A DNA stretch of 64,000 bases. Origin: Rhizophagus clarus. Its lineage: Eukaryota; Glomeromycota; Glomeromycetes; Glomerales; Glomeraceae. Below are positions 22,551 through 34,794 of this stretch, in pieces. Made by a program: the position numbers and the translations under genes. The DNA lies in contig BLAL01000288.1 in the NCBI GenBank assembly GCA_015698045.1, positions 248,001 to 312,000 of the forward strand, written 5' to 3'. Within the stretch, counting starts at the first letter, position 1. Each line of letters begins with the position of its first letter. The notes below the pieces were generated by a model, which did not search any database, was not told the origin of the DNA, and was given only the letters and a program-made list of their open reading frames with translations.

Positions 22551-25500
22551 CTTGATTATTAAACTAAAATTATTGTGAATAATTTAAGTATTATTATACT
22601 TTATATATTGTAATATTCACATACAATTTAAATAATTTAGCTCGTAAGTTAATAAAATATCTTATATAATATAACAACAAACCCATTATTATATAAATAA
22701 TTAAAATTATAACTTTAACAATCGATAATATTATATAGTTGGTAAGTTATCAGCTATTTATTTTTTACTTTATTTATATAATATTCAGATAACTAAATTT
22801 TTTGTTTAAATAACTATTTAATAATTAATCATATCATAGATAGTAAGTTACAATATTTAATTATGCGTATAATATTCATATTGAATTACTAATTCAAACT
22901 AATTATACTTTTTACTTAAATGCACGATTAGATTGTAAGTGTTATTTAATTTACAGTACATACTTTTGTGATAATATTTGCATCTAATTAATTACCAAAT
23001 AATACATATTGCAGGGTGTAAGTCATATGTTATATATATTTCTGTTATTTATTGATTTAATTAACTAATTTCTTTATTTAAAAAATTTATTTGGCAATAT
23101 AGGGAGTAAGTTATTTATTTAATTCTATTATTACATATTTATATAATATTTACATATAATTTAAACTAACTAATTTCTTTATTTAAAAAATTATTTGGTA
23201 ATTTATTTTAGTTGGTAAGTCGTATTCTATTATTACATATTTATATAATATTTACATATAATTTAAACTAACTAATTTCTTTATTTAAAAAATTATTTGG
23301 TAATTTATTTTAGATCGTAAGTTATAAGTTATTTATTTAATTCTATTATTACATATTTATATAATATTTACATATAATTTAAACTAACTAATTTCTTTAT
23401 TTAAAAAATTATTTGGTAATTTATTTTAGCTGGTAAGTCGTATTCTATTATTACATATTTATATAATATTTACATATAATTTAAACTAACTAATTTCTTT
23501 ATTTAAAAAATTATTTGGTAATTTATTTTAGATCGTAAGTTATAAGTTATTTATTTAATTCTATTATTACATATTTATATAATATTTACATATAATTTAA
23601 ACTAACTAATTTCTTTATTTAAAAAATTATTTGGTAATTTATTTTAGATCGTAAGTTATAAGTTATTTATTTAATTCTATTATTACATATTTATATAATA
23701 TTTACATATAATTTAAACTAACTAATTTCTTTATTTAAAAAATTATTTGGTAATATAGGGTGTAAGTTATTTATTTAATTCTATTATTACATATTTATAT
23801 AATATTTACATATAATTTAAACTAATTTCTTTATTTAAAAAATTATTTGGTAATTTATTTTAGTTGGTAAGTCGTATTCTATTATTACATATTTATATAA
23901 TATTTACATATAATTTAAACTAACTAATTTCTTTATTTAAAAAATTATTTGGTAATATAGGGTGTAAGTTATTTATTTAATTCTATTATTACATATTTAT
24001 ATAATATTTACATATAATTTAAACTAACTAATTTCTTTATTTAAAAAATTATTTGGTAATTTATTTTAGATCGTAAGTTATAAGTTATTTATTTAATTCT
24101 ATTATTACATATTTATATAATATTTACATATAATTTAAACTAACTAATTTCTTTATTTAAAAAATTATTTGGTAATTTATTTTAGATCGTAAGTTATAAG
24201 TTATTTATTTAATTCTATTATTACATATTTATATAATATTTACATATAATTTAAACTAATTAATTTCTTTATTTAAAAAATTATTTGGTAATATAGGGAG
24301 TAAGTTATTTATTTAATTCTATTATTACATATTTATATAATATTTACATATAATTTAAACTAACTAATTTCTTTATTTAAAAAATTATTTGGTAATTTAT
24401 TTTAGTTGGTAAGTCGTATTCTATTATTACATATTTATATAATATTTACATATAATTTAAACTAACTAATTTCTTTATTTAAAAAATTATTTGGTAATTT
24501 ATTTTAGCTGGTAAGTCGTATTCTATTATTACATATTTATATAATATTTACATATAATTTAAACTAACTAATTTCTTTATTTAAAAAATTATTTGGTAAT
24601 ATAGGGTGTAAGTTATTTATTTAATTCTATTATTACATATTTATATAATATTTACATATAATTTAAACTAACTAATTTCTTTATTTAAAAAATTATTTGG
24701 TAATTTATTTTAGATCGTAAGTTATAAGTTATTTATTTAATTCTATTATTACATATTTATATAATATTTACATATAATTTAAACTAACTAATTTCTTTAT
24801 TTAAAAAATTATTTGGTAATTTATTTTAGATCGTAAGTTATAAGTTATTTATTTAATTCTATTATTACATATTTATATAATATTTACATATAATTTAAAC
24901 TAATTAATTTCTTTATTTAAAAAATTATTTGGTAATATAGGGTGTAAGTTATTTATTTAATTCTATTATTACATATTTATATAATATTTACATATAATTT
25001 AAACTAACTAATTTCTTTATTTAAAAAATTATTTGGTAATATAGGGTGTAAGTTATTTATTTAATTCTATTATTACATATTTATATAATATTTACATATA
25101 ATTTAAACTAACTAATTTCTTTATTTAAAAAATTATTTGGTAATTTATTTTAGCTGGTAAGTCGTATTCTATTATTACATATTTATATAATATTTACATA
25201 TAATTTAAACTAACTAATTTCTTTATTTAAAAAATTATTTGGTAATTTATTTTAGATCGTAAGTTATAAGTTATTTATTTAATTCTATTATTACATATTT
25301 ATATAATATTTACATATAATTTAAACTAACTAATTTCTTTATTTAAAAAATTATTTGGTAATTTATTTTAGCTGGTAAGTCGTATTCTATTATTACATAT
25401 TTATATAATATTTACATATAATTTAAACTAACTAATTTCTTTATTTAAAAAATTATTTGGTAATTTATTTTAGCTGGTAAGTCGTATTCTATTATTACAT

Positions 25501-26248
25501 ATTTATATAATATTTACATATAATTTAAACTAACTAATTTCTTTATTTAAAAAATTATTTGGTAATATAGGGTGTAAGTTATTTATTTAATTCTATTATT
25601 ACATATTTATATAATATTTACATATAATTTAAACTAACTAATTTCTTTATTTAAAAAATTATTTGGTAATATAGGGTGTAAGTTATTTATTTAATTCTAT
25701 TATTACATATTTATATAATATTTAGATATAATTTAAACTAACTAATTTCTTTATTTAAAAAATTATTTGGTAATTTATTTTAGATCGTAAGTTATAAGTT
25801 ATTTATTTAATTCTATTATTACATATTTATATAATTTTTACATATAATTTAAACTGACTAATTTCTTTATTTAAAAAATTATTTGGTAATATAGGGTGTA
25901 AGTTATTTATTTAATTCTATTATTACATATTTATATAATATTTACATATAATTTAAACAAACTTGATAATTCACTTTAGATTCTTGTAAGTTATTATTTA
26001 TTATATTCATATAATATTTATTCATCATTTAATTAACCGACTTTGGTCTTTATTTAAAAAATACTATCTATTGCTTTAGTTGGTAAGTTGTAAAATATAG
26101 ACCATATATTATAATATATTATCCAAAACTAAAATTTATATTTATTAAATTTCTGATTAAACTTTAGAGTAAGTCATTCATATTACTTTTTTAATTTTGA
26201 GTTTTAATATAAATTTTAATACGTTTCAATTATTTATATTTTATGTAG
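22536..26248 (+). other. Series of about 36 intron-like units separated by 3-nt candidate microexons
   Basis: Each unit starts with GTAAGT (the first with GTAAAA), most contain ACTAACTAA (matching a CTAAC branch site) and all end in AG, mostly TTTAG or ATATAG. Between AG and the next GTAAGT lie 3 nt: CTC 22641, TTG 22739, ATA 22840, ATT 22932, GGT 23015, GGA 23103, TTG 23212, ATC 23314, CTG 23430, ATC 23532, ATC 23648, GGT 23759, TTG 23864, GGT 23961, ATC 24070, ATC 24186, GGA 24297, TTG 24406, CTG 24508, GGT 24605, ATC 24714, ATC 24830, GGT 24941, GGT 25045, CTG 25154, ATC 25256, CTG 25372, CTG 25474, GGT 25571, GGT 25675, ATC 25784, GGT 25895; then ATTCTT 25980, TTG 26080 and a single A at 26168. 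The last acceptor, ATGTAG at 26248, starts the kinase exon. Intron-like lengths are 80-113 nt. Splicing is inferred, not shown. Confidence 0.5.
23106..25897 (+). repeat. Homogenised minisatellite, about 105-bp unit, 26 units
   Basis: Units are almost identical (ATTCTATTATTACATATTTA ... AAACTAACTAATTTCTTTAT ... AAAAAATTATTTGGTAAT). Length variants (94, 99, 101, 106, 108, 113 nt) come from three start types and two end types: ATC is followed by GTAAGTTATAAG, TTG/CTG by GTAAGTCG, GGT/GGA by GTAAGTTATTTA; GG-type junctions are preceded by AATATAG, the others by TTATTTTAG. So the array is a shuffled set of modules, expanded by unequal exchange. Flanking units at 22644-23105 and 25898-26248 have diverged in sequence. 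Confidence 0.93.
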
Positions 26249-27561
26249 GTTTGGAACAAGTGAAAATGCAATTTTAGATAAATTTATTAAAGAAAAAAGA
26301 TTAAAATGGATCCCTTATTATCAATTTAAAAATGTTGAATATCTTGATAAAGGAGGATTTGGTATTATATACAAGGCCTTTTGGTTAAAAAGTAATGGAG
26401 AGGAGGAAGTAGCTCTTAAATGTCTCAATAATTTGAATGAAAATAATTTAAATGAAAATTTAGATAAATTTTTAAATGAAGTATAATTATATATTATTTA
26501 TTTTTAATTTTTATTATTTTTATTATAAATCATTTATATTAATATAACTTATTTTAATTTTTTATAGTGGGATTGTCACGAAAAATGTTTAGAATCAATT
26601 AGAATTATTGATTTACATGGATTTACGAAAAATCCAGATACTTTGAATTATATGGTAGTAATGGATTATGCAAATAAGGGAAATTTAAGAGGGAATTTAA
26701 CAAAAATAATTGAAAATAATTGGAATCAAAGATTATTTATGTTATATAAAATTATTTCTGGTCTTAGAAAAATACACGAGCAAAAACTTATTCATTGTGA
26801 TTTCCATGATGGCAATATTTTAAATCATGAGGATAAAGAAGATGAGGATGATAAGAACAAAGTTTTTATTAGTGATTTAGGATTATGCAAAGCTGAAAAT
26901 TTTTTAAAAGAATATGATATTTATGGTGTTATTCCATTTATGGCACCTGAAGTTTTAAGGGGAAAACCATATACTCCAGCTAGCGACATTTATAGTTTTT
27001 CTATGATTATGTGGGAATTTACATCTGGAGTTCCACCATTTAATGATAGAGCACATGATTTTCAACTCAGTGTAAGTATTTGTAAAGGTGAACGACCTGA
27101 AATTATTGAAAATACTCCACAATGTTATGTGGATTTGATGAAAAAATGTTGGGATGAGATTCCATTAGAAAGGTTATCTGCTGAAGAAGTAAGTAATATT
27201 ATTGCAGACTGGATTTTTAAACCTGATAATGAAGTTAGTGAAGAATTAAAAGGCAACATTATGGAATTTATAAATGCACCAATTGGAAATATTAATCTTA
27301 TAACTGAATCTCATCCACAAGTATGTTATAAAAGTCGCTTACTTGATTTTACTAGTAAAGAAGTAAATGATTATATAGTTGATGATAAACCAAGTGAAAA
27401 ATTGGATGAAATTGTAGAAAGTGAATGTTTAAATTGTATAGTTGATAATATAAAGTCATCAGGTATGTAATATGTGCAAAAAAAAAGTAATTTTACAAAT
27501 TATTTTATATAAAATTAATTAATTTATTAATCATTTAGATACTAAAACTGACAACAATTAG
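26249..27561 (+). CDS. TKL-like protein kinase, 5' end unresolved
   Basis: Exons 26249-26480, 26568-27462 and 27539-27561 join in frame (introns of 87 and 76 nt with GTATAA/GTATGT donors), giving about 383 residues plus an unknown N-terminus. If the last intron is retained, the frame stops at 27470 instead. Motifs: 'KWIPYYQFKNVEYL', glycine loop KGGFGIIY, VALK lysine (EVALKCL), catalytic loop HCDFHDGN, SDLGLCK in the DFG position, MAPEVL, and SDIYSFSMIMWEFTSG. Asp of the catalytic loop and of the metal-binding motif are present, so it is probably active. HRD is HCD, and the usual KRPSA is ERLSA. The C-terminal tail (CYKSRLLDFTSKEVN) is typical of the expanded Glomeromycotina family. Cytosolic signalling role is presumed; the substrate is unknown. 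The first base of 26249 is the third position of a codon, so an upstream exon is required, or translation starts at a later Met. Confidence 0.85.
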
Positions 27562-27620
27562 TTTAGATTTATAGTATTGTGATATATTCATTTTTATTTC
27601 ATTTTTATTAGAATTATTTA

Positions 27621-27866
27621 AACACTAAGGCTAGAGTAGTAAAATATTTTGCAAGTTTCTTAGTTTGTAATTTAACAAATCCTTTTTTTATAACTTATCT
27701 AAATATTAAATATATGTATTTCTTTCTTTATTTGGATTGTTTTAACACTAAGGCTAGAGTAGTAAGATATTTTATAAGTTTCTTAGTTTGCAATTTAAAT
27801 AATTCTTTTATGTTGTAACTTCAGTTATCCGAATATTATATTAAATTATCAAGTTTATTTTTATTT
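27621..27866 (+). repeat. 123-bp tandem duplication downstream of the kinase
   Basis: AACACTAAGGCTAGAGTAGT begins at 27621 and again at 27744, each followed by ...ATATTTT.AAGTTTCTTAGTTTG. Two diverged units, no coding. Confidence 0.8.
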
Positions 27867-27999
27867 ATAACATCAAACATATAGTATATGATTGGAATTA
27901 AAAGGTTTAATATGATCACTTAAAGCAATGTAAAAAAAATGAATTAAAAATTATTAAATAGTGTAAAATATATAAACCTTGTATTCCTAGCAGCAAAAA

Positions 28000-29030
28000 T
28001 AAAGTTTTCAAGATCTAAGATCTAATGTTGTGCAATGTTATTTCTAATTGGTCAAGTAAAATAAAACATTAATAATAAGAAAATTGTGGATAAACCATTA
28101 AATCATATATTATAATTATTTAGCTTTTCTAATTTTAAAGGATTTTCAATTTACGGTTAATTAATCATATATATAATACAGTAGTTATTGTGTCAGTCAG
28201 ACAAGATCATGCTACTATTATACTAATAGTTTATAAAAGTATAATTAAATTTTGAAAATCTATTAAAATATATATGCAATTGCCAATATATCTAATATTT
28301 AACCATTAATATTTAGCCATCATCAAAAATATCAATTATTTAACTGTCAACAAAAATATCGGTCCATCAAAATCAGCATGATCCTAATAGACTGACCAAT
28401 GACATAATATATGAGACGAAGTTTAAAAATTGTCAAATTTTATAACCATTGGTGTTTAAAACTGTCAATGTATAAATGTATTATTAGCTTAAGTACTGAA
28501 TAAGCATTTTAATTAAATTATTAACTTAGATGAAAATTTCTTTGAATAAATTTTTAGCTCATTTTGTTAATTTTATTTTCTTTTTGTATACTTCTTATTC
28601 ATACATGTGATTTTAAATCCTGCTTCAAAGTAGTAACATGAGTATTTTTTGGTATCACTTGCTGAAATCAAAGTTATCATTAGATCATGGAATTATGGAA
28701 GAATTTTTTTAAACACATTATTTTAAAGTAATAGAAGTAACAAATTATTAAATTTGCTTTAATAGCCTTAAATTATATAAATTATAACTAATATTATATC
28801 TAATTAAATTGCATAAATACAGGATGTGTTGTATTTTTCTCATCTTTTTTGCCTTTTTGCCTTTGCAGTACTACCTTATCTTTCCTTTTCATTTCTTATT
28901 TTATCTATCTTTTTTTCATAAAATTTTGATCAACCATTTTTTACAATTATAAAAAATATATTAAAGGTAATAATAATTATGACATCCACAACAAAAAAAC
29001 AATTTCTAGTTATAATTTAAAATATTGGCC
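28000..29030. other. No gene recognised
   Basis: A+T-rich DNA between the kinase and the kinase-like 3' exons. No supported open frame. Confidence 0.55.
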
Positions 29031-29575
29031 AAATGATGATAAATCCAAAAATATTCAAACACACTCACAAGCACTTTATACTAATAGACTTCTAAATTTT
29101 AAAGCCATCCAAAAATCCAGTAAATCCTTTGGATTTATCATCATTTCAATCTAATTCAGGTATTATTTAATTTAATTTTATTTTATTATAAACTCATTTT
29201 ATATAATTAATTTTATTTATTTTTATTTCTTGAAACTGTAGATACTAATTACACTATTCAATTAACATTAGCAAATCCAAGTATTTCTCTATGATTGTCA
29301 GTAATATAAATGCAATAAAGTAATAACTTTCAAACATTATTATATCAAATTTATAATTTTAGAATGCTTAGATGTTCAATTAATTTGTAATTTATGTATT
29401 TTCCTAACTTATGTACTTTTTTACTAAATGTAGATGATGATGAAGATTTAACAGTTCATTTAAGTGATTTGGTTAATTTATTATTTTATTATAATTTATT
29501 AATATTTTCCTAGCTAATTTATTTTATTTATTTTTATAGAATTAAATAAAGATTATGAAGGTAATATTGAATAAA
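29030..29575 (+). pseudogene. Decayed 3' exons of a second kinase-family gene
   Basis: Around 29050-29110 the frame reads THSQALYTNRLLNFKAIQ, matching the conserved tail 'HPQVCYKSRLLDF' of the kinase upstream. Possible follow-on exons after acceptors near 29240 (DTNYTIQLTLANPSISL), 29432 (DDDEDLTVHLSDL) and 29540 (ELNKDYEGNIE, then TAA) fit the acidic C-terminal tails of that family. The kinase domain itself is missing, so this is a fragment or a tail lost from a tandem copy. Confidence 0.5.
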
Positions 29576-30003
29576 ATAAAGTTTCTTTTTATTTGAAAAG
29601 TTGGAGTCAATGATTATGTTGAACAGTTAAAATTAGTCTTACGTTTATCTCTACTTTATTTCTATTTATATTCATTCCTTTACTTTCTTTTATTTATTTA
29701 TACATATAATACAAATACAAATAAAAATATAAACTTTTTGCGCTTATTGTTCAATTATTTAAATATATTAGTCTTTAGCTGTTAATATATATCATATATA
29801 TTATTAATAACACATTTACATGATGATTAATGTATGTAGCAGTATTTCGGGCAAGCATGATGTAATTCTAAAAGACAAAAAGTTTACATATCTAGTTTAG
29901 TCAGTAATAAAATATTAACGTTGCTATTACATTAATTGTATGTTAAAAATGTATTATGAAGATTGACACAATAGTATAAATTGTTACCAAAATGTTGGTT
30001 TGT

Positions 30004-30290
30004 ATGGCATACCGTAGAAGTCAAAAGGTTGTTGTAAAAACAACAAGTTAGTTGTTGTAAATCAACAAGTAAGTTGTTGTAAATTAATAAGTTACTTGTT
30101 GATTTACAACAACTAACTTGTTGTATTGATCGACATGACAAGGTAACAAGTAACTTGTTGCTTTTTATGTAGATCACATTTTGATTTCCATTTATGGAAA
30201 ATAATCCATATAATATATATCTGATTAACTGGGTTATTCAATTATATCACTTCACTCCCGTTATAAGATAAAATAAAATATAATAGAGTA
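30004..30290 (+). mobile_element. Palindromic CAACAAGT element, copy 1
   Basis: Starts with ATGGCATACCGTAGAAGTCA, then a run of inverted words built on CAACAAGT/ACTTGTTG (for example TTAGTTGTTGTAAATCAACA). It continues through TCACATTTTGATTTCC and TTATATCACTTCACTCCCGT. Other copies are near 39389, 57030-57600 and 61005. No coding; a foldback or MITE-like element. The exact ends are uncertain. Confidence 0.75.
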
Positions 30291-30484
30291 GAATATTTGA
30301 TGCTAGAAAATAAATGGGGGTTTGACATTTTTAGCTTTGTTGTCATAAAAAAAATGATTAAACAACTCAACAACAATGCTTAAATTGTTTTTTATTAAAC
30401 GATTTAGAAAAAAATGGTTTTTTATTAAATGAATTAGGAAAAAAACGGTTTTTATACTAAATGACAGAAAAATAGTCAAAATCA

Positions 30485-31250
30485 TTTTTTTTTATTATAC
30501 GTCTAATAAAAAATTTTTTGTAAAAAAACAATTAACTGAATATTACCATACCAGAATTCTCGTGTTAATGGAAAATGGTAAATGCAGCTGCATATATAGA
30601 TAGTGTTTTATTCGTGCTAAGAGGTACATAATGTTAAAACAATTAATAAAAAAAAAGTTATTTTTTTTGTCAAAATGATTAATAATAAGTCATTTTTTGT
30701 TAAGATGATTAATAAAAAAAATCATTTTTTTTTGTTAAAGGACGATTAATAAAAAAAATCAATTTTTTTTTTCGTTAAGATAATTAATAAAAAAAATTGT
30801 TTTTTTTATTAAGATGATTAATAAAATTTTATCATTTTTTTTTATTAAGATGATTAATAAAATTTTATTGTTTTTTTTTATTAAGATGATTAATAAAAAA
30901 AAATTTATCATTTTTTTTGTTCAGACAATTAATAAAAAACAATCATTTTTTTTGTTAAGAAGATTAATAAAAAAATCATGTTTTTTATTAAGATGAATAT
31001 AAAAAATCATTTTTTTTATTAAAATAATTAACGATTAATAAAAAAAATCAAACGATTTTATCAACGCTTTTTTAAGTATTTAATTTAAAAAACATTAAAA
31101 ATTTTTCTTAAGAATTTAATTAAAAAAAATATTAAAAACGCTTTTTTATGCGTTTAACTTAAAAAATGTTTTTTTAAGCATTTTAAAATTTTAAAAAAAA
31201 TCATTAAATAAAGTGTTTAATTAAAAAAGCTAAAATACATAATTTAGCCA
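30485..31250. repeat. Array of short palindromic A/T-run units
   Basis: Irregular repeats of the form AAGATGATTAATAAAAAAA followed by TCATTTTTTTT. Each core is a small inverted repeat (GATTAAT.../...ATC). It grades after 31030 into AAGCGTTTAATT-like units. No gene. Confidence 0.8.
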
Positions 31251-31289
31251 TATTTAACCCAAATTAACCCAAATAAAAGAATTTAAGGC

Positions 31290-31640
31290 GTGTTTTTTCT
31301 ATAATAGACAAAATAATTGGTCAATCATTTCATTTCGACTGGATTTTCACCTTAATTTCTCCATTCCGCCTTTGTTTATACACACATGTACAGTTGCCAA
31401 AGTTATCACGGATATGAAGATAATTTCCTTTTTGATAAAAAAAGGTCGTTTTAATTTTATAATATATTAAGCTTAAGCATGAAAAAAATTGATTGAGCAT
31501 TTCTTTAGACTAATTTTTTACAAAACCTCTTCCTGTGCCAGTAAGAACAACCATTAATTTTATAAATCATAAAATATTTGCTTATTTTAATTTTTTTTTG
31601 TTGATCAAAATTGAATAAAAAATCTTTCGTTTTTGTTTCT
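31290..31640 (-). repeat. Copy of the LINE-flanking repeat (reverse)
   Basis: In reverse complement it resembles 45690-46020 and 62140-62400 (words such as 'cacaggaagaggttttg' and 'tgattgaccaa', then CTATTATAG). Unlike those two copies, no LINE follows it. Confidence 0.65.
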
Positions 31641-31759
31641 CTGATAATCATTTTTTCCTAAACATACAAAAAAATAAGGCAATTTTAACTTATTTAAAAT
31701 AAAAAAAAATTCGAAAGTAAATACCTTCAAAATTACGTTCAAGAAGGTGTCTGAAAACA

Positions 31760-32804
31760 AAAAAATTCGTTAATTTAATAACAAAAAAAAAGATTTTCTT
31801 AATCGTTTTTAATAACAAAAAAAAAAGTAATAAAAAAGAAAAAATGATTTTCTTAATCGTTTTTAATAACAAAAAAAAGCGATTTTTTAATAACAAAAGA
31901 AAAAACAATTTTCTTAATCGTATTTAATAATAAAAAAACGATTTTCTTAATCATTTTTAATAACAAAAAAAAAAGTAATAATAAAAGAAAAAACGATTTT
32001 CTTAATCGTTTTTAATAACAAAAAAAAAGCGATTTTTTAATAACAAAAGAAAAAACCATTTTCTTAATCGTTTTTAATAACAAAAGAAAAAAATGATTTG
32101 TTAATCATTTTTAATAACAAAAAAAAACGATTTAATAACAAAAAAAAAACGATTTCTTAATTTTTAATAACAAAAAAAAGTAATAACAAAAAAAAGTAAT
32201 AACAAAAAAAAAAATGATTTTCTTAATCGTTTTTAATAACAAAAAAAAAGTAATAACAAAAAAAAAACGATTTTCTTAATCGTTTTTAATAACAAAAAAA
32301 AAGTAATAACAAAAGAAAAAATGATTTTCTTAATCATTTTTAATAATAAAAAAAATGATTTTCTTAATCGTTTTTAATAATAAAAAAAATGATTTTCTTA
32401 GTCGTTTTTAATAACAAAAAAAAAGCGATTTTTTAATAACAAAAGAAAAAATGATTTTCTTAATCATTTTTAATAACAAAAGAAAAAAACGATTTGTTAA
32501 TCGATTTTCTTAATCATTTTTAATAATAAAAAAAACGATTTTCTTAGTCGTTTTTAATAACAAAAAAAAGCAATTTTTTAATAACAAAAGAAAAAACGAT
32601 TTTCTTAATCATTTTTAATAACAAAAGAAAAAAACGATTTGTTAATTGATTTTCTTAATCATTTTTAATAATAAAAAAACGATTTTCTTAGTCGTTTTTA
32701 ATAACAAAAAAAAACGATTTTCTTAATCATTTTTAATAATAAAAAAAAGTAATAACAAAAGAAAAACGATTTTCTTAATCGTTTTTAATAATAAAAACTA
32801 GAGC
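31760..32804. repeat. Array: TTAATCGTTTTTAATAAC units
   Basis: About 30-40-bp units of TTTTCTTAATCGTTTTTAAT with runs AACAAAAAAAA. This is the reverse orientation of the arrays at 34795-35955 and 42890-43850. Open frames across it are repeat artefacts. Confidence 0.85.
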
Positions 32805-32806
32805 CA

Positions 32807-33923
32807 TAGTGGTAGGCCGGCTCTGGCCGGCCCCTTTTTAGAAGTATCATATATAAATATATACTTATTCACATAACGATAAATGTTATTTATTTATTAA
32901 TGTAGTAAAATATTATGAACTTATCCTACAGTATGTTATGTATAAAGTTTTTTAGAATTATCTACATATTTATGAAATAGGAAGTGGTTGTGATGCTATT
33001 TGTTTTAGTCGTGAATATTCTTTGATTACATTTGGATCTACTTTAAATGAATCTCTATCTAAATTTATTATTTGAATGTTTCCGCATTTGGGACATCTCC
33101 TTTTTGCAATGTGCCATTATTGATACTTTCATTAGATACAGAAAGTATGTAAATGGTAGTTGTAATATTTGCAATCATCTTTGTTATTAAATTGAATTGT
33201 AAATAATTAATAGAAGAGCAAACATACTGCTTTTATATAATTGATTTTTGGCAGAAGGTTTTTTTTGTCAGACAATCTATTAACCGAACAATCGAGCTGA
33301 ACGAAAAATGGAAAGTTCTGAGGGTAGCACAATCTATTAACTTAACAATTGAGCTGAATGAAAAATGGAAAGTTCTGAAGGTAATACAATCTGATTAGTC
33401 ATTATAAGATTAGCGCATAAAATGAAGTTTAAAATAATTATTTAATTTTTTTAAAAAAAATGCTTTTTTATAATAATAATAATTATGTTTATAAATCGTA
33501 AAAAATGTAATTTAAATTAGGATTTACAATTAATTCATCAGTTTTCAATTATTTTACATATCTGTTACATACTTATATCCATGAATAAAATTTTTTAATT
33601 AAAATTGCTTTATTAATCATTTTTTTTTTACTGATTAATAAAAGAAAAATATATATTTCTATTAATAAAAAGTTTTTTACTAATTATTATTTACTTATTT
33701 ATTTCTTTATGATATACAATAGAATATACAATAGAGTAAGGCATATGTTGACGCTAATTTAATTTTTTAGTCATCAAAAAAATACAATATTTGCAAATAA
33801 TAATAAATATTAAATCAAATACCATGTAAAACAATAGATAACATAATCATAAGTTATTAATCAGCAATTAGAAATAGCCAGTTAAAAAACAATATTTACA
33901 ACTAATATAATAAATTAATAGTA
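32807..33923 (+). repeat. Left arm of a 1.1-kb long inverted repeat
   Basis: Starts ACTAGAGCCATAGTGGTAGG with a GGCCGGC-rich terminus and pairs in reverse complement with 36613-37952. It carries a coding relic (32970-33116, minus) and two 57-bp units (about 33280-33395). The ends are flanked by similar A/T-run arrays. Probably the terminus of a large foldback-type DNA element. Confidence 0.8.
32970..33116 (-). pseudogene. C-terminal zinc-ribbon fragment, unknown protein
   Basis: The minus strand encodes WHIAKRRCPKCGNIQI.. then RDSFKVDPNVIKEYSRL.. ending ..QPLPIS and TAA, 48 residues. The Cys-x2-Cys pair suggests half of a zinc ribbon; a stop lies directly upstream, so an intron or decay must separate it from the rest. 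The mirrored copy in the right arm (about 37637-37772, plus) has both cysteines changed and two stops. I do not recognise the parent protein; it probably belongs to the inverted-repeat element. Confidence 0.45.
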
Positions 33924-34794
33924 CCAATAAACTAGGGTTCTTTTAGTACAGTTAGTGAGCTTAGTTTATGTATATTAACGGTTAATCAATTGTGATATTT
34001 TTATCGTTAAACCTTGGTCTGAGTCCTTGGCAAATTTTCATTGTTAAATTTATCATGGTCACAAAAAAAGTTGCGAACCGTTTTTTATTTATGAATTAAA
34101 TGAAAATAGCAACGTTTTTTAAAAATTCTTTTATAAGCTATTAATAAATGTTGCCAAACGTTTTTTAATGTATAATTTAATAAAAAATGTTTAGCAACAT
34201 TTTTTGATAATTTGTCAAAACCGTTTTTTAACGTATAATTTAATAAAAAAAACCGTTATGCAAACGTTTTCTCGATAATTTGATAAAAAAAACGTTGCGA
34301 ATATATTTTTTAACATATACAATTTAATAAAAAAAACTCTTCACAGCGTAATTTGATAAAAAACGTTACGAAAAGTTTTTTGGTATGTAATTTAATAAAA
34401 AAAAACATTGCATAATTTAATTAAAAAAACATTTCGCAATGTTTTTTTATGATATTAAAAAACGTTGCGCATTTTTTGATATCAGATATATATAATTTAA
34501 TTAAAAAAAAACGTCTCACAACGTTTTTCTTATAATTAAAAAAAAGTTTCGCAATTTTTTTTTTTGATATTAAAATAAACGATGCGCGTTTTTGATATCA
34601 GTTATATATAATTTAATTTCAAAAAGACGTTTCGCTAGAGCTTTGAATCTGACCCGACGGATTGACCCAAAATTTTCGGGTCGGGTCAGTGTTAGTCGGG
34701 TACCTGATCTGACCTGTTGACCTGATATATTTAGGTTAAATAAAAATGCTGAAAAAAAAATGCTGAAACTATTAGTTCTGGCGTTTTTATATTT

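Noticed and set aside
22644..25897. CRISPR-like repeat array
   Set aside because: Units are contiguous with only 3 nt between them, there are no variable spacers, and the gene structure is eukaryotic.
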